From contig CAAFXL010000292.1 in NCBI GenBank assembly GCA_900767005.1, positions 1-10,603 on the forward strand: a DNA stretch of 10,603 bases, written 5' to 3'. Shown here one piece after another: positions 7,239-10,603 of this stretch. Below the pieces are notes generated by a model. It was not told the origin of the DNA. It ran no database searches and saw only the letters and a program-made list of their open reading frames with translations. This DNA comes from an uncultured Ruminobacter sp. GTDB lineage: Bacteria > Pseudomonadota > Gammaproteobacteria > Enterobacterales > Succinivibrionaceae. The position numbers and the translations under genes are program-made. Position 1 is the first letter of the stretch. The number at the start of each line of letters is the position of its first letter.

Positions 7239-10200
7239 ATGACAATTAAAAATATGAGAGTAAAGCTACTTGCAGCGTCTGTAGCAACTCTTTTACTTTC
7301 AGGCTATGCTCATGCATCAGGCTATGAAAGTGAAATGGTTATTCTTCATCCATTCCAGTGGCATTACAATAGTATTGCAAAGGAATGTACTGAATATCTA
7401 GGACCTGCTGGTTTTGATGGTGTGCAGATTTCTCAGCCTGCAGAACATATTAATAAGACTGATGCTTGGTGGGCAGTTTATCAGCCAGTAAACTTCAAAA
7501 ACTTTACTACCATGACTGGTAATGAACAAGAATTACGTGCAATGCTTAAGGCATGTAATGAAGCAGGTGTTAAAGTTTTTGCTGATGCGGTATTTAACCA
7601 AAGAGGTTCTCAAGGTGGCGTTGGGTTAGGTGGAACTACTTTTAATGCAGGTTCATTTAGTTACCCTGATTTAGACTCATCAGACTTCCATAGAAATGGT
7701 TGTACAATTAGTAACTATGGTGATGCTAATAACGTTCGTACTTGTGCACTATCAGGTATGCCAGATTTAGCAACTGATAGCCCTCAAACTCAAGGTAAAA
7801 TTGCAGATTACTTAGTAAGCTTAATGAACATGGGTGTATATGGTTTCCGTGTTGATGCAGCAAAGCACATGGGCTATAACGACCTAGAACAGATTTTTAA
7901 GAAAGTTGAAGAAAAAGCTGGTCGCCGTCCTCCTGCATACTATGAAGTAATCGGAGCTAGTGGTGAAGCTTCAGAAATTCAGCCTGATAAGTATGTAAAT
8001 AGTGGTAATACTGTAGTAACTGATTTTAGTCAGGTTAATGCATTTACCAATGCTTTCCAAAATGGTAATTTTGCTAGTGCTTTAAATTTTGGTTGTTCAT
8101 TTAATTGTGATAATGCTGAAATCTTCGTAAATAACCACGATGATGAAGCTCACCGTTGTTCAGCTGGTACTTGTTCAATGGAAACTCAGAACAATCCAAG
8201 ATACTCTATGGCTCAATCATGGCTTGCTGTATGGCCATCAGCTAAGGTTCGTCAGATTTATTCTGGTTACCGTTTTAGTGAGCATGACCCAGCAGGTCCT
8301 ATCTCTTCACCTCGTTGCGAAGGCGGTTGGTTATGTCAGCACCGTGAACCAATGGTATTAAATGCTCCTCGTTTTGCTAGAGCTACCCGTGGTCAAGGTG
8401 TTACATCTAAGGGCTTTGACAACAATGTATTATGGTTTAACCGTGGTAACAAAGGTTTCTACGCTTTAAATACTTCTAATAACCAAGTTACTAAAGAATT
8501 TAAGGTAGAAATGCCAGATGGTGTTTACTGTAATATTCTTTCAGCTGTAGATCCTTGTGCATCAAAGATTACAGTTAGCGGTGGTAAGGCTAATGTAACA
8601 ATTCAAGGTCAAAAGGCTGCTGCAATTTGTATTGGTGATTTCTGTGGTGAACAAAAAGATCCATGCGAAACTGATCCATCAAGTGCACAATGTTTATGTA
8701 AGGATGATTCTGATAAGAATACTTGCTCAGCATACTGTTCTACAGGAGAAGGTCAGTCATCAGCTGCTTGCTTATGTAAGGGTGAAGAAACAGACAAGAA
8801 GGGCTTATGTAAGAAGTATTGTGAAGTAGACACTTCTAATGCTGATTGTTATTGTATTAACAATCCTGATGCTGATGAATGTCAGGTTCATTATGAAACT
8901 GAAAAGAATTTATGTTATGCAGGAACCTCAAATGGTTGGAAGCATGACAATATGACTTTCAATACTCGTACTGGTAAGTGGACAATTGCATTAAGTTTAT
9001 CTGGTACTGGTGACTCAAATGGTGGTCAGCGCTTTAAGGTAACTGATGGTTGCAGTTGGTCTGGGACTGTATATGGTTCAGGTTCAGGTAATAAACTTGC
9101 TGTAAATAATTCTGCAAGTGGTGACGTTGCAATTAGTGAAAAAGGCGATTATATTTTATCTATTGATGACCAAACTATGGTTTATAGCTTAGATAAAGCT
9201 CAAGAAAACCGTGCTCCAAAGGCTGCATTCACTGCTACAGCTTCTGGCTTAAAGGTAACTATTAGCAATACTTCGTCAGATCCTGATGGTGATAAGTTAA
9301 CTTATAAGTGGGATTTTGGTGATGGTCAAACTTCTACAAGTGCTCAGCCAAGCATTACTTATAAGCAAGCTGGTACTTATACTATTAGTTTAACTGTTAC
9401 TGATGCTAAGGGTTTATCAAGTCAGCCTGTTACCCAGTCTGTTACTGTAGGTGAAGTTTCTAAGGAAATTTACTCTAAGGTTGCATTAAGATCTACAGAA
9501 GATGATTTTGGTACTGTTTTATTCTCTAAGGCAGGTACAAACTCATGGTCTTTAGACTATGAATTTACTAAAGCTGAAAACAAGTTTAAGATTGAAGCTT
9601 TAAATGGTTCACAGTGTATCATTATCGGTGGTGAAGAAGGTAAGGCTTTAACTGTTGCTGGTGATTACGTTAAGGTTGAATCAGGTAAATATACTATTAC
9701 CTTTAATGCTAAGACTAATGTTGTAACCTTAAAAAAGCAGGAAGAAGGTTGTAAGGGTGACAAGTGCGGTACTCAATGCAATCAAGGTTCTGATTGCGTA
9801 GGTGGTATTTGCCAAGGTTCAGATTGTTCATATGTAGTTCCTCCACAAGATAACACTAAGAATAATTGTGATGCTGATGGTACAACTAACAACTGTGAAG
9901 TTAAGGCTAATGCTTATGATTTCTTAGGTGCTCAATACTCAAAAGATAGTACAACTTTTAGAATTTGGTCTCCAGATTCAGGTAATGTTACTGTTGAAGT
10001 AAATGGTAAGAGTTATCCATTAACTAAGAAGTCAATGAATGGTTATAGTGATGTTTATGAAGTAACTGTTCAAGGCGACTTAGATTTAACTCCATATCAG
10101 TTTAAGATCAATGGTCGTGCAGTTCGTGACCCATATGGTAAGATGGTGGTTCCTACTACTTATTCAGGTTCTGATGGTGTAGGTGTAGCTGCTTCAGATA

Positions 10201-10603
10201 ACCGTAATGTAGTTATGAACATGCGTGCTACTGACTTAAAGGAAGGTTGGGCTAAGAGACCTGAATTTGTAAACCGTGAAGATGCAATTATTTATGAAGT
10301 TCATGTTCGTGACTTTACAATTGATTCATCATCAGGTGTTTCATCTCAGAACAAAGGTCGTTATTTAGGTATGGTTGAAACTGGTACTAAGTCACCAGAT
10401 GGTTTAGCAACTGGTATTGACCACTTAAAAGAATTAGGTATTACTCACGTTCAATTATTACCTGTTTATGACTTTGGTTCATGTTCAGATGTTGATTCAC
10501 AAAGTGATGCTTGCTACAACTGGGGTTATGATCCTGTAAACTTCAACGTTCCAGAAGATCGTTATACTTCAGTATTTAAGACTGAAGAATACCGTCAGAA
10601 GGT
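7239..10603 (+). CDS. Secreted amylopullulanase: GH13 alpha-amylase plus type I pullulanase (3' end outside window)
   Basis: An exported enzyme predicted to cut alpha-1,4 bonds (N-terminal unit) and alpha-1,6 branch points (C-terminal unit) of starch. The frame is open for 1,121 codons with no stop or frameshift. ATG 7239 has GGAG seven bases upstream. Domains: Sec signal peptide 1-26 (AHA^SG, no lipobox); GH13 amylase about 30-380 of animal/chloride-amylase type (GFDGVQIS, AWWAVYQPV, GWLCQHR), with GFRVDAAKH (nucleophile Asp206), acid Glu236 in YEVIG and NNHDD (His300, Asp301); beta domain to about 463 (FNRGNKGFYALN); Cys-rich repeats 464-548; starch-binding-like domain about 549-655 (SNGW); PKD 659-737 (WDFGDG 691-696); second beta module about 739-836; Cys-rich spacer 838-886; CBM48-like about 890-985 (FRIWSPD); pullulanase start with IYEVHVRDFT (1018-1027) and YNWGYDP (1093-1099), the type I signature. 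Odd: catalytic region I reads DAVFNQ, with Gln121 where His is usual. Likely substrate of the adjacent T2SS (inference). Confidence 0.93.
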   Translation, partial: MTIKNMRVKLLAASVATLLLSGYAHASGYESEMVILHPFQWHYNSIAKECTEYLGPAGFDGVQISQPAEHINKTDAWWAVYQPVNFKNFTTMTGNEQELRAMLKACNEAGVKVFADAVFNQRGSQGGVGLGGTTFNAGSFSYPDLDSSDFHRNGCTISNYGDANNVRTCALSGMPDLATDSPQTQGKIADYLVSLMNMGVYGFRVDAAKHMGYNDLEQIFKKVEEKAGRRPPAYYEVIGASGEASEIQPDKYVNSGNTVVTDFSQVNAFTNAFQNGNFASALNFGCSFNCDNAEIFVNNHDDEAHRCSAGTCSMETQNNPRYSMAQSWLAVWPSAKVRQIYSGYRFSEHDPAGPISSPRCEGGWLCQHREPMVLNAPRFARATRGQGVTSKGFDNNVLWFNRGNKGFYALNTSNNQVTKEFKVEMPDGVYCNILSAVDPCASKITVSGGKANVTIQGQKAAAICIGDFCGEQKDPCETDPSSAQCLCKDDSDKNTCSAYCSTGEGQSSAACLCKGEETDKKGLCKKYCEVDTSNADCYCINNPDADECQVHYETEKNLCYAGTSNGWKHDNMTFNTRTGKWTIALSLSGTGDSNGGQRFKVTDGCSWSGTVYGSGSGNKLAVNNSASGDVAISEKGDYILSIDDQTMVYSLDKAQENRAPKAAFTATASGLKVTISNTSSDPDGDKLTYKWDFGDGQTSTSAQPSITYKQAGTYTISLTVTDAKGLSSQPVTQSVTVGEVSKEIYSKVALRSTEDDFGTVLFSKAGTNSWSLDYEFTKAENKFKIEALNGSQCIIIGGEEGKALTVAGDYVKVESGKYTITFNAKTNVVTLKKQEEGCKGDKCGTQCNQGSDCVGGICQGSDCSYVVPPQDNTKNNCDADGTTNNCEVKANAYDFLGAQYSKDSTTFRIWSPDSGNVTVEVNGKSYPLTKKSMNGYSDVYEVTVQGDLDLTPYQFKINGRAVRDPYGKMVVPTTYSGSDGVGVAASDNRNVVMNMRATDLKEGWAKRPEFVNREDAIIYEVHVRDFTIDSSSGVSSQNKGRYLGMVETGTKSPDGLATGIDHLKELGITHVQLLPVYDFGSCSDVDSQSDACYNWGYDPVNFNVPEDRYTSVFKTEEYRQK
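8628..8882 (+). repeat. Cysteine-rich repeat module with 26-residue period inside the amylopullulanase
   Basis: Residues 464-548 of the enzyme hold 14 cysteines in 85 residues. The Cys-x-Cys pairs fall at 485/487 (CLC), 511/513 (CLC) and 537/539 (CYC), exactly 26 residues (78 bases) apart. Each is preceded by a similar stretch (SSAQ, SSAA, SNAD). The first two are followed by a lysine-containing loop with D-K and a C-x3-C pair ending YC; the third ends early at Cys548. All cysteines could form disulfides in the periplasm. I do not recognise a named domain. It separates the amylase half from the binding domains, so a rigid spacer or docking module is possible. Confidence 0.75.
9750..9896 (+). 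other. Second cysteine-rich spacer in the amylopullulanase
   Basis: Residues 838-886 contain eight cysteines in a different pattern from the first module: GCKGDKCGTQC, then GSDCVGGICQGSDC, a proline-containing gap, and NNC twice. The C-x5-DC-x2-G-x-C-x3-DC arrangement resembles short disulfide knots common in secreted proteins. It sits directly before the CBM48-like and pullulanase domains and probably acts as a disulfide-braced hinge. No metal-binding or catalytic role can be read from it. Confidence 0.6.

Noticed and set aside
7254..7301. Alternative start ATG for the amylopullulanase, and possible lipoprotein signal (LLLSGYA)
   Set aside because: The ATG at 7239 has the ribosome site at proper spacing. 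The signal sequence has no Cys after LSG, so it is not a lipobox; AHA^S fits signal peptidase I.
8140..8361. A 73-codon open frame on the + strand within the amylase domain
   Set aside because: The amylase frame reads through here with intact catalytic and C-terminal motifs, so this is an out-of-frame shadow.
8632..8829. A 65-codon open frame on the + strand over the Cys-rich repeats
   Set aside because: It overlaps the repeat module in another frame and is only a by-product of its codon pattern.
1..10603. CRISPR arrays, tRNA/rRNA genes, insertion sequences
   Set aside because: No regularly spaced direct repeats, RNA gene signatures, transposase motifs or terminal inverted repeats were seen by eye.

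Overview
The window is A+T-rich, gammaproteobacterial-type DNA with all genes on the + strand. It holds three blocks: the distal part of a type II secretion (T2SS, general secretory pathway) operon, a nudE gene, and the first 1,121 codons of a very large secreted starch-degrading enzyme. The GspF-N and NudE proteins look gammaproteobacterial. Low GC, a secreted starch enzyme rich in cysteines and a T2SS would suit a gut or rumen starch degrader such as the Succinivibrionaceae (for example Ruminobacter or Succinivibrio). That placement is inference and was not tested.

Region 1 (1-6418) is gspF (5' end missing) followed by gspG, H, I, J, K, L, M and N in the canonical order. Spacing is tight. 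gspI/gspJ abut with no gap, while gspK/gspL, gspL/gspM and gspM/gspN overlap by 8, 1 and 8 bases, which suggests translational coupling. F is the inner-membrane platform. G is the major pseudopilin. H, I, J and K are the minor pseudopilins of the tip. L and M are assembly-platform proteins, and N is an accessory inner-membrane protein. A strong intrinsic terminator closes the operon at 6426-6452.

Region 2 (6469-7020) is nudE, encoding a Nudix hydrolase with a perfect Nudix box. It sits directly behind the terminator, with no room for a promoter in between.

Region 3 (7021-7238) is an A+T-rich intergenic stretch with a plausible control region: a CRP-like half-conserved palindrome, an extended -10 element and a LacI/GalR-type palindrome. 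Together they suggest catabolite activation and sugar-dependent repression of the next gene.

Region 4 (7239-10603, running off the edge) is one long reading frame for an exported amylopullulanase. In order it has: a Sec signal peptide; an animal-type (chloride-amylase-like) GH13 alpha-amylase domain with its C-terminal beta domain; a cysteine-rich repeat module with an exact 26-residue period; a starch-binding-like beta domain; a PKD domain; a second binding-like beta domain; a second cysteine-rich spacer; a CBM48-like domain; and the start of a type I pullulanase catalytic domain containing YNWGYDP.

The arrangement recalls the Klebsiella pul locus, where the T2SS genes adjoin the pullulanase they export. 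The simplest reading is that this enzyme is a substrate of the T2SS encoded just upstream. The most novel-looking features are the 26-residue cysteine repeat, the His-to-Gln change in catalytic region I of the amylase, and the layered regulatory region.
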